Shown: positions 37,569 through 45,837 of the stretch, in pieces
Layout: every line of letters starts with the position of its first letter
How positions within the stretch are numbered: the first letter of the stretch is position 1
The notes under the pieces: model-generated
Seen by the model: the letters and a program-made list of their open reading frames with translations, nothing else
Database searches by the model: none
What the model was told of the DNA's origin: nothing
Source of the DNA: a virus
IMG/VR virus record: IMGVR_UViG_3300037852_000073
Coordinates: 1 to 47,939 of that record
DNA length: 47,939 nucleotides
Strand: one strand, 5' to 3'
Translations under genes and position numbers: made by a program

Positions 37569-37802
37569 ATGAAACCAAGAACGATTTTGTTGATCCTCGC
37601 CACGGCGCTGCTCGCGTCGTGTGCCTACACCCTGCCAAACGGAGGCGCTTCCGTGGAGGCGTCAAACGGCCTGTTCCGTGGAACGAACGGAGCACCCATC
37701 ATAACGATGGCGGCAGCCGGTCCCGTCAACAGCAATCCAACGGCAGCGTTGGCCGCTGAACGTGCCCGCAAGGCAGAAGCCTTCAACAATCTCCCCAAAT
37801 GA
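37569..37802 (+). CDS. Lipoprotein, 77 aa
   Basis: A textbook lipobox LASC follows the hydrophobic stretch (LLILATALLASC), so the mature protein is lipidated at C19. The rest is small and polar (PNGGASVEASNGLFRG ... AERARKAEAFNN). Short phage lipoproteins here often serve as outer-membrane spanin components; this is a candidate. Confidence 0.7.
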   Translation: MKPRTILLILATALLASCAYTLPNGGASVEASNGLFRGTNGAPIITMAAAGPVNSNPTAALAAERARKAEAFNNLPK

Positions 37803-38191
37803 AGACCCTCCTTCTTGCCTGCCTATGCCTGTGCTCCTGCTCCTTTCCGGTTCATCTGGCTGATGTTTACTATCCCAACGGCCAGATCGCCAAGCGCGAA
37901 TTCGATTCCAACCCCAGCATCGGCGGCGTTCATTCACAGAAGGGTGCGGACGGTTATCAGGTGGACGATGACAACCAACAAAGCCTACGCGACTTCGTAA
38001 CCGCAGCAGGCACGGCCTATGGGTTGCAGCAGAGCCGGATTACTACCGTCCAGACCACCAACAGCAACAACGCCAAGGCCGTGGCCACGCAGCCTCCGAC
38101 CATTCTCACCAACACCGGCCCTACAGGAGGTACGCAGCAGACTGCTGTGTTCAATCCGGCGGCATCGAGCTTCTTCACAGCGCATCACTGA
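37799..38191 (+). CDS. Lipoprotein, 130 aa
   Basis: ATGA-coupled. MKTLLLACLCLCSCS gives a lipobox-like LCSC. The mature part has FPVHLADVYYPNGQIAKREF, DDDNQQSLRDFVTAAGTAYG and a Thr/Asn-rich tail. It is a second envelope lipoprotein of unknown function, possibly a spanin or superinfection factor. Confidence 0.65.
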   Translation: MKTLLLACLCLCSCSFPVHLADVYYPNGQIAKREFDSNPSIGGVHSQKGADGYQVDDDNQQSLRDFVTAAGTAYGLQQSRITTVQTTNSNNAKAVATQPPTILTNTGPTGGTQQTAVFNPAASSFFTAHH

Positions 38192-38193
38192 TC

Positions 38194-38532
38194 ATGAGCA
38201 CCGACTCCATCACCGCCGCCGCCAATGCCGACACGCCGCAGAACGTGATCGTCCCGCCCGGCATCGCGGGGCTCATCATCTGGGCCGTGGGCCGTGTCGG
38301 TCCCAGCGTGGTCATCGCCCTTGGCATGGCCATCGCCTTCGGATGGGCGCTCCGTGAAGTGTACGAGGACAACGCCGCCCTCATCAAGCAGATGATGGTG
38401 GACAACGAGGCGCGCACCGTGATGGACACCCAGCATGTTGAGGTGCTCCGGTCGATGCAGACGGTCTTGGAGCGCATCGCGGGGAGCACCGGCATCAGCG
38501 CCAGCAACTCAACCAAAGCCATAGACAAATGA
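38194..38532 (+). CDS. Membrane-anchored coiled-coil protein, 112 aa
   Basis: One membrane helix (IIWAVGRVGPSVVIALGMAI) is followed by a coiled coil (VYEDNAALIKQMMVDNEART, EVLRSMQTVLERIAG). The layout fits an inner-membrane spanin or holin-like protein. It is coupled to the next similar gene. Confidence 0.6.
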   Translation: MSTDSITAAANADTPQNVIVPPGIAGLIIWAVGRVGPSVVIALGMAIAFGWALREVYEDNAALIKQMMVDNEARTVMDTQHVEVLRSMQTVLERIAGSTGISASNSTKAIDK

Positions 38533-38930
38533 TTCTCCTTGCCCAAGCTCCAATCCCATCCGCTCCTCTTCCGCCTGATGTGACGGCCATCGTGACGTTG
38601 CTGGCGGCGCTTGGTACATTCATCGGCATTGCCGTCAATGCGTACATCACCATCCGCAACAATGTCCAGAGCAAGCAGAACGCTGTGAAGCTGGCGGAGA
38701 ACACCGCAACCACCAACGCCACGGCGGCTAAAATGAACTCTGTCACTTCGGACGTGAGCGATGCGGTCATTGATGCCGTGAACGGAAAGCTCGACGCCGC
38801 GGCGAGAAGGACTGAGCAGCTTGCGGAAGCCACGGCCCAAAAGGTGGTGGCCACCGCCGTTCCCGTGGCCGTCCAGCTTATCAAGACCGCAGAGAAGGCG
38901 GCTTCAGAAACTCAAAAACTCACATCTTAA
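38529..38930 (+). CDS. Membrane-anchored coiled-coil protein, 133 aa
   Basis: Its N-terminal helix (VTAIVTLLAALGTFIGIAVN) anchors a long Ala/Thr-rich coiled coil (NVQSKQNAVKLAENTATTNA, VSDAVIDAVNGKLDAAARRT). It is similar in plan to the preceding gene. Candidate holin or inner-membrane spanin. ATGA-coupled. Confidence 0.6.
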   Translation: MILLAQAPIPSAPLPPDVTAIVTLLAALGTFIGIAVNAYITIRNNVQSKQNAVKLAENTATTNATAAKMNSVTSDVSDAVIDAVNGKLDAAARRTEQLAEATAQKVVATAVPVAVQLIKTAEKAASETQKLTS

Positions 38931-38934
38931 AACT

Positions 38935-39096
38935 ATGACAATTGCATTCCTATTCTGGCTCCTGATGATTTTGTGGCTGGTGTTCGGGGTGTGGTCAACG
39001 TGGCCCAACTTGCGCGCGGGCGGTCCTGATCTCCTGCTTTTCATCCTGCTTGGCTTGCTGGGCTGGAAAGTGTTCGGGGCTGCAATCCACCCATGA
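38935..39096 (+). CDS. Two-helix membrane protein, holin candidate, 53 aa
   Basis: It has two hydrophobic segments (FLFWLLMILWLVFGVW and LLLFILLGLLGWKVFG) joined by a short polar loop. Size and topology are those of class II-like holins. It lies among lipoproteins and small membrane proteins. Function inferred. Confidence 0.6.
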   Translation: MTIAFLFWLLMILWLVFGVWSTWPNLRAGGPDLLLFILLGLLGWKVFGAAIHP

Positions 39097-39097
39097 C

Positions 39098-39184
39098 ATG
39101 ACCGCCCAGGAATTCATCGGCTGTGTCATCATCGTCCTTGTGTTCCTGATCATGCTTTTCCCTGACAACCACTTTGATTTATGA
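39098..39184 (+). CDS. 28-residue membrane peptide
   Basis: The frame MTAQEFIGCVIIVLVFLIML, FPDNHFDL is one membrane helix. The start is 1 nt after the previous stop, and its own stop overlaps the next ATG (ATGA), so it follows the coupling rule of its neighbours. It may modulate the holin or lysis. Confidence 0.55.
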   Translation: MTAQEFIGCVIIVLVFLIMLFPDNHFDL

Positions 39185-39906
39185 CACCTCCAGAACACTT
39201 CGCCCTCATCAACAAGTCCGCGCACTTCACGTTCGCCGACATGCAAAAAATAGCCGCCTCGGTCAACGCCCAGCTTGCGGAAGACTTCTATCCCATCTGG
39301 CAGCGTCACATCGACATCACGGCCTATGAGACGGAAGCTGATGTTCCCGTTGGCCATTGGAAATCCTTTGTGCAGGACGGTTTGGCCGAACCCGGTGCGC
39401 TCGGCTATCACACCGACGAACTCAACCAGCCGGTGTCCTACATCGACGGATCAAGCGGCGACATCAACCAAGTCTGCGTCACGGTGAGCCATGAGACAAT
39501 CGAGGCAGGCGTTGACCCCTATGGCAACCGTCTCATCACGGCGCTGCACCCAATCAACAACACGGATACGGTTCGCATCCTCTGTGAACCGGGTGATCCG
39601 TCTGAAGCGCAGTCCTACGAACGCGCCGGGCTTCAGGTGAGTGATTTCTACGTTCCTGAGTGGTTTGACCCGTCGAAGCAGGAAGGTGTGAAATACTCGT
39701 ATCTCGACAAGCTGCCGGGACCACGCACCATCATTGACGGCGGCTACATGAGTTTCATCGGCGCGGACGGGAAATGGTACCAGCTTACCAACTTCGACGG
39801 GCTCGGCACCAAGCAGGAAGGCCCGTTCGACTGGCAACTGAAGGATGGCCAGAGCCTTCGTGAGATGGTGGATGAATACACGCGTCCTAGACTTCCAAAG
39901 AAATGA
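39181..39906 (+). CDS. Putative metallopeptidase-like protein (HExxE), 241 aa
   Basis: The motif VTVSHETIEAGVDPYGN has H104-E105-x2-E108 and D112, like SHE-x2-E-x3-D-P motifs of small phage and bacterial metallopeptidase-like proteins. The preceding part (MQKIAASVNAQLAEDFYPIW) and the SGDINQVC strand fit. Its position in the membrane and lipoprotein cluster makes it a candidate cell-wall hydrolase, since no classical endolysin was found. Activity is unproven. Confidence 0.55.
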   Translation: MTPPEHFALINKSAHFTFADMQKIAASVNAQLAEDFYPIWQRHIDITAYETEADVPVGHWKSFVQDGLAEPGALGYHTDELNQPVSYIDGSSGDINQVCVTVSHETIEAGVDPYGNRLITALHPINNTDTVRILCEPGDPSEAQSYERAGLQVSDFYVPEWFDPSKQEGVKYSYLDKLPGPRTIIDGGYMSFIGADGKWYQLTNFDGLGTKQEGPFDWQLKDGQSLREMVDEYTRPRLPKK

Positions 39907-40256
39907 CACTTAAGGCCACATCCTTCGCCACCCGCCAAGACCTCGCGGCCTTCTCCGCCTGCATGACCAAGGGGGGCGCCGTCAACGACTGCCTCAACGT
40001 CGGTGACAACGGCGTGGGCGCATGGAACGAGAAGACATGGGAACCGGACGCCAACCCGCCAATCATCGCTATGCCGTCCCCAGCGGCCAAGGACTCGCTT
40101 TGGAGCGTGACCATGAACGGCATCACGAAGGAGTGCATCTGCAAAGACCGCTCACCGTCCGGCGTGGTGGACCTTGCGCCGTCGGCGCTGAAGGCTTTCG
40201 GGCTTGATCCTGACACGGAACTGCTTTCCACCGCCGATGTTGAACCTGTCGAATGA
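39903..40256 (+). CDS. Double-psi-barrel-like protein, 117 aa
   Basis: The pattern VGDNGVGAWNEKTW, PPIIAMPS, LWSVTMNGITKECICKDRS, then DLAPSALKAFGLD resembles small RlpA/3D-type barrel domains (G-D-N-G-x-G and D-L-[AS]-P-x-A motif). Such domains can cut or bind peptidoglycan. It is ATGA-coupled to the peptidase-like gene and to the structural gene that follows. Confidence 0.5.
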   Translation: MTLKATSFATRQDLAAFSACMTKGGAVNDCLNVGDNGVGAWNEKTWEPDANPPIIAMPSPAAKDSLWSVTMNGITKECICKDRSPSGVVDLAPSALKAFGLDPDTELLSTADVEPVE

Positions 40257-41077
40257 GCCTGGCTTCCATTTCATTCCGCGACCTTCTGACGCAGTTCGCT
40301 GCGAACGCCGGGCGTGCCTACGACCCGGTGCAAGGCGTGGATGAACTGCTGAGCAACACCGGCTCCGTGAACTTCAAACTGCGTCTGGCATCCCTCGCCA
40401 ACAACGCGATGGACAAAATCTGGCGGACGCCAAATCCCGCCTTCGCATGGAAATGGACCACCACCAGCGGTTCGATCACCCTGAATGCCGACGGCTCCAT
40501 CCCGTGGTCTGCGATCCAAAATTCCGATGACTGGTTTTCGGCCTGGTCCCAAGACCCGCGCCCGCTGGACAACCCGCCCAACAACACCGGATGGTGGGTG
40601 GGCAATTCCGCCTATCCGATCAAGTGCGTTGAGGACATTGGCTTTCTCTGGCCGCGCACCACGCTCACGGCCCTCTATTTCTTCTGGCGGATGCCGCGCC
40701 CACGGTTCAACAACATGGTCGTGGTGGGCGCGAACACCTACAACACGGGGCAGATCGTCTATGATGAGACGGCCACCGGCCATTGCTTCATGGCATTGCA
40801 AAATGGCGTGCTGGGCTCGGCCCTCAGCGATGCCACCAAATGGGCCGTGCAGGCACCGCCTGACCGCATCGGGAACGTGATCGCGGAGTTCGTCGAGTCC
40901 ATGCGCATCGCCTCCGCAGGTTCGGACGGCAGCGCGGCCATGGCGATGAAGATTCTCGACCAATGGCTTGAAATCGAAATGAGCCGGGAGCTTCCGCGCG
41001 ACGGGTCCGGACCACCTTGGGGTTGGGACAGACGCTATATGCATCAATGCCGATATTTTCCGGGGTGGGCCTATTAA
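40253..41077 (+). CDS. Virion adaptor/tail protein, 274 aa
   Basis: The product has SFRDLLTQFAANAGRAYDPV, KLRLASLANNAMDKIWRTPN, PAFAWKWTTTSGSITLNADG, a carbohydrate-like DETATGHCFMALQNG segment, and a long helix (IAEFVESMRIASAGSDGSAA, MKILDQWLEIEMSREL). It is probably a connector or tail protein of a short tail. The function is inferred from position. Confidence 0.6.
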   Translation: MSLASISFRDLLTQFAANAGRAYDPVQGVDELLSNTGSVNFKLRLASLANNAMDKIWRTPNPAFAWKWTTTSGSITLNADGSIPWSAIQNSDDWFSAWSQDPRPLDNPPNNTGWWVGNSAYPIKCVEDIGFLWPRTTLTALYFFWRMPRPRFNNMVVVGANTYNTGQIVYDETATGHCFMALQNGVLGSALSDATKWAVQAPPDRIGNVIAEFVESMRIASAGSDGSAAMAMKILDQWLEIEMSRELPRDGSGPPWGWDRRYMHQCRYFPGWAY

Positions 41078-41080
41078 ACC

Positions 41081-41920
41081 ATGAACGACATCCCCGATCC
41101 ATCAAGGCACAGTCTCACGGCGCAGGTTCTGCCGCTGATCGGGAGCTATGTGAAAAAGTTCCTCGTCAACCCGACGCGCTTTGACCTTGGCAATCCGCCG
41201 GTGCCAGGCATCACGACCGTGCGTGACTGCGATCCGGTGGACGCGATGAATGCGGAGGGTGCGCTGGACTATGTGCTCTCCATGATTGAGCCTTACCGCT
41301 CCGGTGGGATGCACGAGTTTACCTTCGTGCCGAACATCACCACGGCGCAGGCACGCATCAGCAAGCTGACGACCTACGACTGCGAGCCCTGGCCGTGGCC
41401 TGCGGAACTGCGGGGCTTGCAGTTCATCCCTGATCCGAACTTCCCGCTGACCGCTGTTTCGCTGGCGTCCAATCAAACCGTGGCGGGCCGCGTCCAGCGA
41501 CCGCGCCTCTACCTGCAACGCTCCTATCTGGACGCGGAGACCATCGAAACGCAGGCGCAGATTGATTTCTACATTTCCACGGTGCCGTTTTCGCGGGACA
41601 GCTTCCTTCATCCGCAGCCCATCCCCACGGAGATTTTCTGGAGCTTCGGCGCGTCGGAAGGGCGGCTCTTGTGCCTGCATGATGATGTGACAATCCCGGC
41701 GCAGAGCACGGCCTATCAGTCGCTCTACGGGACCACGTTCGGCACGCAGGGCAACGGTGAGCTTCCCGCGCAGTATTTCCCCCGCACCGTCATGCGCCGC
41801 CGCGCCCCGTTCGTCGTGGACTCGCTCCTTCCCCTCAGTGAAACCTTCGGCCTTTTCGTGAAGGTCCGCAAAACCCGATTCCCACCACCCGTGGGAAAAC
41901 TCACCGTTGTTGACGACTAA
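41081..41920 (+). CDS. Virion structural protein, 279 aa
   Basis: It starts 3 nt after the previous stop. The product is beta-rich: YVKKFLVNPTRFDLGNPPVP, HEFTFVPNITTAQARISKLT, RVQRPRLYLQRSYLDAETIE, FWSFGASEGRLLCLHDDV. It is compatible with a tail-nozzle or fibre-support protein. No named family is recognised. Confidence 0.6.
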   Translation: MNDIPDPSRHSLTAQVLPLIGSYVKKFLVNPTRFDLGNPPVPGITTVRDCDPVDAMNAEGALDYVLSMIEPYRSGGMHEFTFVPNITTAQARISKLTTYDCEPWPWPAELRGLQFIPDPNFPLTAVSLASNQTVAGRVQRPRLYLQRSYLDAETIETQAQIDFYISTVPFSRDSFLHPQPIPTEIFWSFGASEGRLLCLHDDVTIPAQSTAYQSLYGTTFGTQGNGELPAQYFPRTVMRRRAPFVVDSLLPLSETFGLFVKVRKTRFPPPVGKLTVVDD

Positions 41921-41931
41921 CCCTTAAAACC

Positions 41932-42381
41932 ATGCCCTACACTCCCCGCGATGTCATTGTCTATCTCACGGACTACCCGTGGAAGCTCCTTGTGAAAAAC
42001 CACAACGGCGTGGTGACCCGCACCGCCGTTACGGACTATTCCAAGGCCAGCAACTACCGCAACATTCTTGCGGCAGGGGATTTTGCATGGCCGTTGGGAA
42101 ATGTTTTCAATCCCACGGAGCCCAGCATCATCGTGCCCCCCACGACCCCGATGCCTTCCACTGAGGCGGTGAACGGCGGCGGGCTGCTTCCCGCCAACAA
42201 TATCGTGGCGCTCTCTGATCCGGCGGCAGGCATTGCGCCACGCCCTGAATCCTTCACGCGCGTGATCCGCTACTTCTGCACCACGGATGCGCCGACTGCG
42301 CCCGGCACGCCTTACCAGTGCTGGGATGACGAGTACCGCGGCCTTGGCGACATTGACCCCACCAACGAACTTGAAAACTGA
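41932..42381 (+). CDS. Virion structural protein, 149 aa
   Basis: The product has [20 protein letters not shown], then [38 protein letters not shown] and [12 protein letters not shown]. It is mainly beta. It lies between other structural genes and probably forms part of the tail. No family is recognised. Confidence 0.6.
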   Translation: MPYTPRDVIVYLTDYPWKLLVKNHNGVVTRTAVTDYSKASNYRNILAAGDFAWPLGNVFNPTEPSIIVPPTTPMPSTEAVNGGGLLPANNIVALSDPAAGIAPRPESFTRVIRYFCTTDAPTAPGTPYQCWDDEYRGLGDIDPTNELEN

Positions 42382-42383
42382 CC

Positions 42384-42929
42384 ATGCCGATGGTTCCCTC
42401 CAACTTCCGCGCCGGGCAAGGGCTTCAGCTTCTGGGGCCGGTGGCGAGCGTGCGGCAGCAGCCAGTTACAACCGCGCCTTCGCTTGAAGGGGGCACGGAT
42501 GGTTTTGACGGGAAGGATGGATTGCGAGGCCCTACAGGCGTAGGCAGGTCCGGACCTGCTGGACCTACGGGACCGCGTGGTCAAACTGGGCCAAGCCAAG
42601 GCCCGACTGGACCACGTGGGCCGAGCGGATCGCAGGGACCAGTTGGACCGACAGGCCCCAAAGACAGCGTCGTCAAAACCACGCTGGGAATCTATGCCTT
42701 CGCGTGCATCGAAGGAACGGAGGCATGGTTCGTGGATCTTGCGAAAGTTGGAAGCAGGCACGATCCGAAATTCCAGGCGGCCACAAGGGGCGAGCCGATT
42801 TGCTTCCCGTCTTCATGCGGACAATGGGAACTTCGGGTGGCACGCCGGGCCGATTTTCCAAGCTGGAGAATGCCGGTCAAGACGGAAAAACAGCGGCAGG
42901 CATTTATCAAGAAGTGGAACGGCCCATGA
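42384..42929 (+). CDS. Collagen-like virion protein, 181 aa
   Basis: Residues 36-93 are G-x-y triplets ([32 protein letters not shown]), a collagen-like shaft. The C-terminal domain ([40 protein letters not shown]) is globular and Cys/Trp-rich and may be the tip. Collagen shafts are typical of phage fibres and can bind host glycans. Starts 2 nt after the previous gene. Confidence 0.75.
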   Translation: MPMVPSNFRAGQGLQLLGPVASVRQQPVTTAPSLEGGTDGFDGKDGLRGPTGVGRSGPAGPTGPRGQTGPSQGPTGPRGPSGSQGPVGPTGPKDSVVKTTLGIYAFACIEGTEAWFVDLAKVGSRHDPKFQAATRGEPICFPSSCGQWELRVARRADFPSWRMPVKTEKQRQAFIKKWNGP

Positions 42930-43633
42930 TGTGGACTCAACAGAACGGAAAATGGAAAGAAGCGCCGCTTCACAACGGCGCCATCGGACTGTCTGCGTTC
43001 ATCGTCTGCAACGGCCCATCGCTGGCGGCCATCGATGTTGAAAGGCTGAGAGGTCCGGGCCGCGTGGTGGTCGCGGTCAACAATGCCGCGCCCAAGGTGC
43101 GTCCTGACTGGTGGGTGGGGATGGACACGCCGGACTGCTATGACCATTCAATCTTTGCCGGAGCATATCCAAAACTTGTGCGTCCAACGCTGAGGGACAA
43201 ATTCGATGGACTGCCATTCGTGTTCACGTTGGACATTTTGGAGAACGTGGCGTTCTACGATGGCGGCGAGAAGGACACGTTCCGCTGGGATTCGGACACC
43301 TTCCGCATCGCGCTGCAACTCGCGGTCTATCTCGGCTGCAAAGATGTGTTCCTTTTCGGCGTGGACCTCGACACATCGAAGGGCGACTACGCGGACGGGA
43401 ATTATCTGACGGACGAACAGCGCGCCTACAACCAGAAGCTGTATGACACCACCTTTGAATTTCTCGCGTGGCACATTGAGAACCGTCCCGCCGTCCAGAT
43501 CATCAGCGCATCGCCAGGAAGCCGTATCAACGAACTGATGCCGTTCTTTTCACTCGACTCGCTTGTTTCCTCCATCGAGGCGAAAACGCCCAAGGGCAGG
43601 AAGCATGGACACGTTTCAGAATCCGTGACATAA
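42926..43633 (+). CDS. Maf/DUF115-like glycan enzyme, 235 aa
   Basis: The motif [43 protein letters not shown] and, later, [15 protein letters not shown] match DUF115/Maf-type and related N-G-P-S-L glycosyltransferases. These transfer acidic sugars to proteins or LPS. It is ATGA-coupled to the collagen-like fibre gene, so a link to fibre glycosylation or host-surface change is possible. It is separate from the main glycan cassette. Confidence 0.6.
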   Translation: MMWTQQNGKWKEAPLHNGAIGLSAFIVCNGPSLAAIDVERLRGPGRVVVAVNNAAPKVRPDWWVGMDTPDCYDHSIFAGAYPKLVRPTLRDKFDGLPFVFTLDILENVAFYDGGEKDTFRWDSDTFRIALQLAVYLGCKDVFLFGVDLDTSKGDYADGNYLTDEQRAYNQKLYDTTFEFLAWHIENRPAVQIISASPGSRINELMPFFSLDSLVSSIEAKTPKGRKHGHVSESVT

Positions 43634-43641
43634 TCAACGCC

Positions 43642-45837
43642 ATGGCCCTTCCCCGCCTCGCATCACCCGCGCCCAACATGTACCGCTCCATCGTCCCGCC
43701 GACATGGGCCGGAGGCGCGAACCTTGGCGCAGCCGCCACGATGCAGAACCGGGTGAACGTGCGCCCGACGATTCCTGCCTCGCCTTTCGGGACGGAGGAA
43801 ACGACCGACCTGAACCCCGGATTGTCCGCGCTTCATCCATTGCTTGTGAATGCGTTCGCCAACGCCGTTGGCACAGGGGCACGGCCACAAGCGCCACAGG
43901 CAGGCGGCGGGATCGTGCCTCCGACGTTCCAGCAGCCCGGACAGGCGCAGCGCACCACGGCGACGACGACCGCGCCGACAGGATTTGAGAGCAACACGAC
44001 CCCACAGGGGCTTGATGCGCGAGCGGCACAAAGCGCGGTGCGCATCGGCAATCCGCTTGGACAAATGGCCGATCCAAGCCCGCAGGCGCAGCCATGGATC
44101 AACGCGAATCCAAGCATGGGCACAACGGATGCATGGCATAAAGCCAACCCAAGCGCTCCCTCTGGCCCCTCTGCCCCCGGAGGAGAACCCGATATTGGGA
44201 GCGGCGGTTTTTGGAATCGCATAGGAGTTGCTCAAAATACACTCGGCGCGCCCGGCCAACTTCCGGGCAATCCTGCGACACCCGCTGAAATAGCGATGCT
44301 CCCGCATCAGGCTTATGGTGGAGATGGCGCACGGGTCGCCATCGTCGGCGATCCGCAGGCAGACGGATTGCCCAACCCGGAGATGGTGCGCATTGTAAAT
44401 GGAAAGCTGGACGTGACGCCGCTCAAGGGGGCGACGCCACCGATGCTTCCGCGTTTTGCCTATGGTTCGGATGTGCCGCCGCCCGCGCCGGAAGTCGATT
44501 GGAAGCCGGAAGACGAAAATGCCGTTGACCTCGCCAACAAGCAGCAGGACTACGCGCAGTATTCCCATCTTATGAACGATGTGGCCGCGGAACATTCGGC
44601 GCTTTATGGCGGCAATCCACCGCCGGTTACCAGAGCGCCCGCCACCATTGATCCCTCTACCGGCCTTCACTATGACACGTCGCCGGGCCAGACCATCATT
44701 CCGCCGACCTACGCTTCCCCGGCTCCGTCCGCGCCGCCGCCAGCACCGGGAAATGCCGCGGTTGATCCTTCCGGCTTCGTGTCATCTCTTGAGGCACCCG
44801 CAGACATGAGCGCCATGGCCAGTGGTATCGGCTCAGAAATTGGAGCACCGTCAGCAGCAGCCGTAGCCCCAACGGGCTCAGGCACTCCGCCTCCAGCACC
44901 AGGCAACGCGCCAGCCGTTGCAATGACGCCTTTCCAGCGGAACACGCCGCCGCCTGCACCGGAGACGCCGGACTTTGCCACAGCCTACGACCAGTCCGCG
45001 CCGCCAGCGGTGAATCCTGATGCGGAAAAGAGGCTTGCCGACCAGGCAAAGCAAATCGCAGTTCTCAACAAGAACGCCGCCGCGCCGAAAGTTCCGCAGC
45101 AGATTGACCCAGACATGAACCCGCTGGCGAAATACGAGATCGCCATGAAGGGCGGACTGCGTGGAGGGGAAACGCCGGAGGACATCGCGGCATGGAACAA
45201 ACTTCCGCGCTCCGAACAGATGGGGCTCATGCGTGCCTATCGCGCCAACCCGACCGCGTTTGCCGACCGTCTGGCGCAGGCACAGACCCAGCTTTCAGGA
45301 GCCCGCGCCCAACGCGGCATGGAGATTTGGAAAGAGCAGAACAAGGTGCAGCACGAAACCGATGTGGCCGCCGAGAACGAGCGGTTCCATGACATGCGCA
45401 ACGACAACTGGCAGCGCGTGAATGAGGAACGCCAGCGCTTCCATCACGCAGAACTGGCGGAGAAGGATTATGTCGCGAAGGACAAGATCAAGCAGAAGGC
45501 GCAGGATTTTGAAAACACGGAGCGTGAACGTGAGGCGATCTTCGATGAGATTCAGGTTTACCATGACCAAGCAGGGGCCAAGGGCGATGTTGAAAGCCAG
45601 CGCGTTTTGAATGCCATCGCGAAAGCCCCAAAACCTTCGGACATGGAAAAGGGGCTGGCATTTTGGAAGAGCCAGCATCCGGCGGAGCCGCATGAGGCAA
45701 CGATTGCCGGACGCAAGGGCGTGGTGGACGCGCATGGCAGGTGGCAGCCCAACCCCGAACCGCGTGCGCTGCCAAAAGGTTCAATCCCGCCTAAAAACTT
45801 CTTCACCCATCCGGGCGGGAAGTCCGGGAGACCATGA
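43642..45837 (+). CDS. Large Pro-rich/coiled-coil virion (ejection) protein, 731 aa
   Basis: Residues 1-480 are Pro/Ala/Gly-rich and disordered, with recurring PPPAPG units (TPPPAPGNAPAV, APPPAPGNAAVD, TPPPAPETPDF). The C-terminal 250 residues are helical and charged (LADRLAQAQTQLSGARAQRG, HDMRNDNWQRVNEERQRFHH). It sits before the giant 1710-aa gene, and the two are ATGA-coupled. I infer an internal-virion protein ejected with DNA. Confidence 0.65.
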   Translation: MALPRLASPAPNMYRSIVPPTWAGGANLGAAATMQNRVNVRPTIPASPFGTEETTDLNPGLSALHPLLVNAFANAVGTGARPQAPQAGGGIVPPTFQQPGQAQRTTATTTAPTGFESNTTPQGLDARAAQSAVRIGNPLGQMADPSPQAQPWINANPSMGTTDAWHKANPSAPSGPSAPGGEPDIGSGGFWNRIGVAQNTLGAPGQLPGNPATPAEIAMLPHQAYGGDGARVAIVGDPQADGLPNPEMVRIVNGKLDVTPLKGATPPMLPRFAYGSDVPPPAPEVDWKPEDENAVDLANKQQDYAQYSHLMNDVAAEHSALYGGNPPPVTRAPATIDPSTGLHYDTSPGQTIIPPTYASPAPSAPPPAPGNAAVDPSGFVSSLEAPADMSAMASGIGSEIGAPSAAAVAPTGSGTPPPAPGNAPAVAMTPFQRNTPPPAPETPDFATAYDQSAPPAVNPDAEKRLADQAKQIAVLNKNAAAPKVPQQIDPDMNPLAKYEIAMKGGLRGGETPEDIAAWNKLPRSEQMGLMRAYRANPTAFADRLAQAQTQLSGARAQRGMEIWKEQNKVQHETDVAAENERFHDMRNDNWQRVNEERQRFHHAELAEKDYVAKDKIKQKAQDFENTEREREAIFDEIQVYHDQAGAKGDVESQRVLNAIAKAPKPSDMEKGLAFWKSQHPAEPHEATIAGRKGVVDAHGRWQPNPEPRALPKGSIPPKNFFTHPGGKSGRP

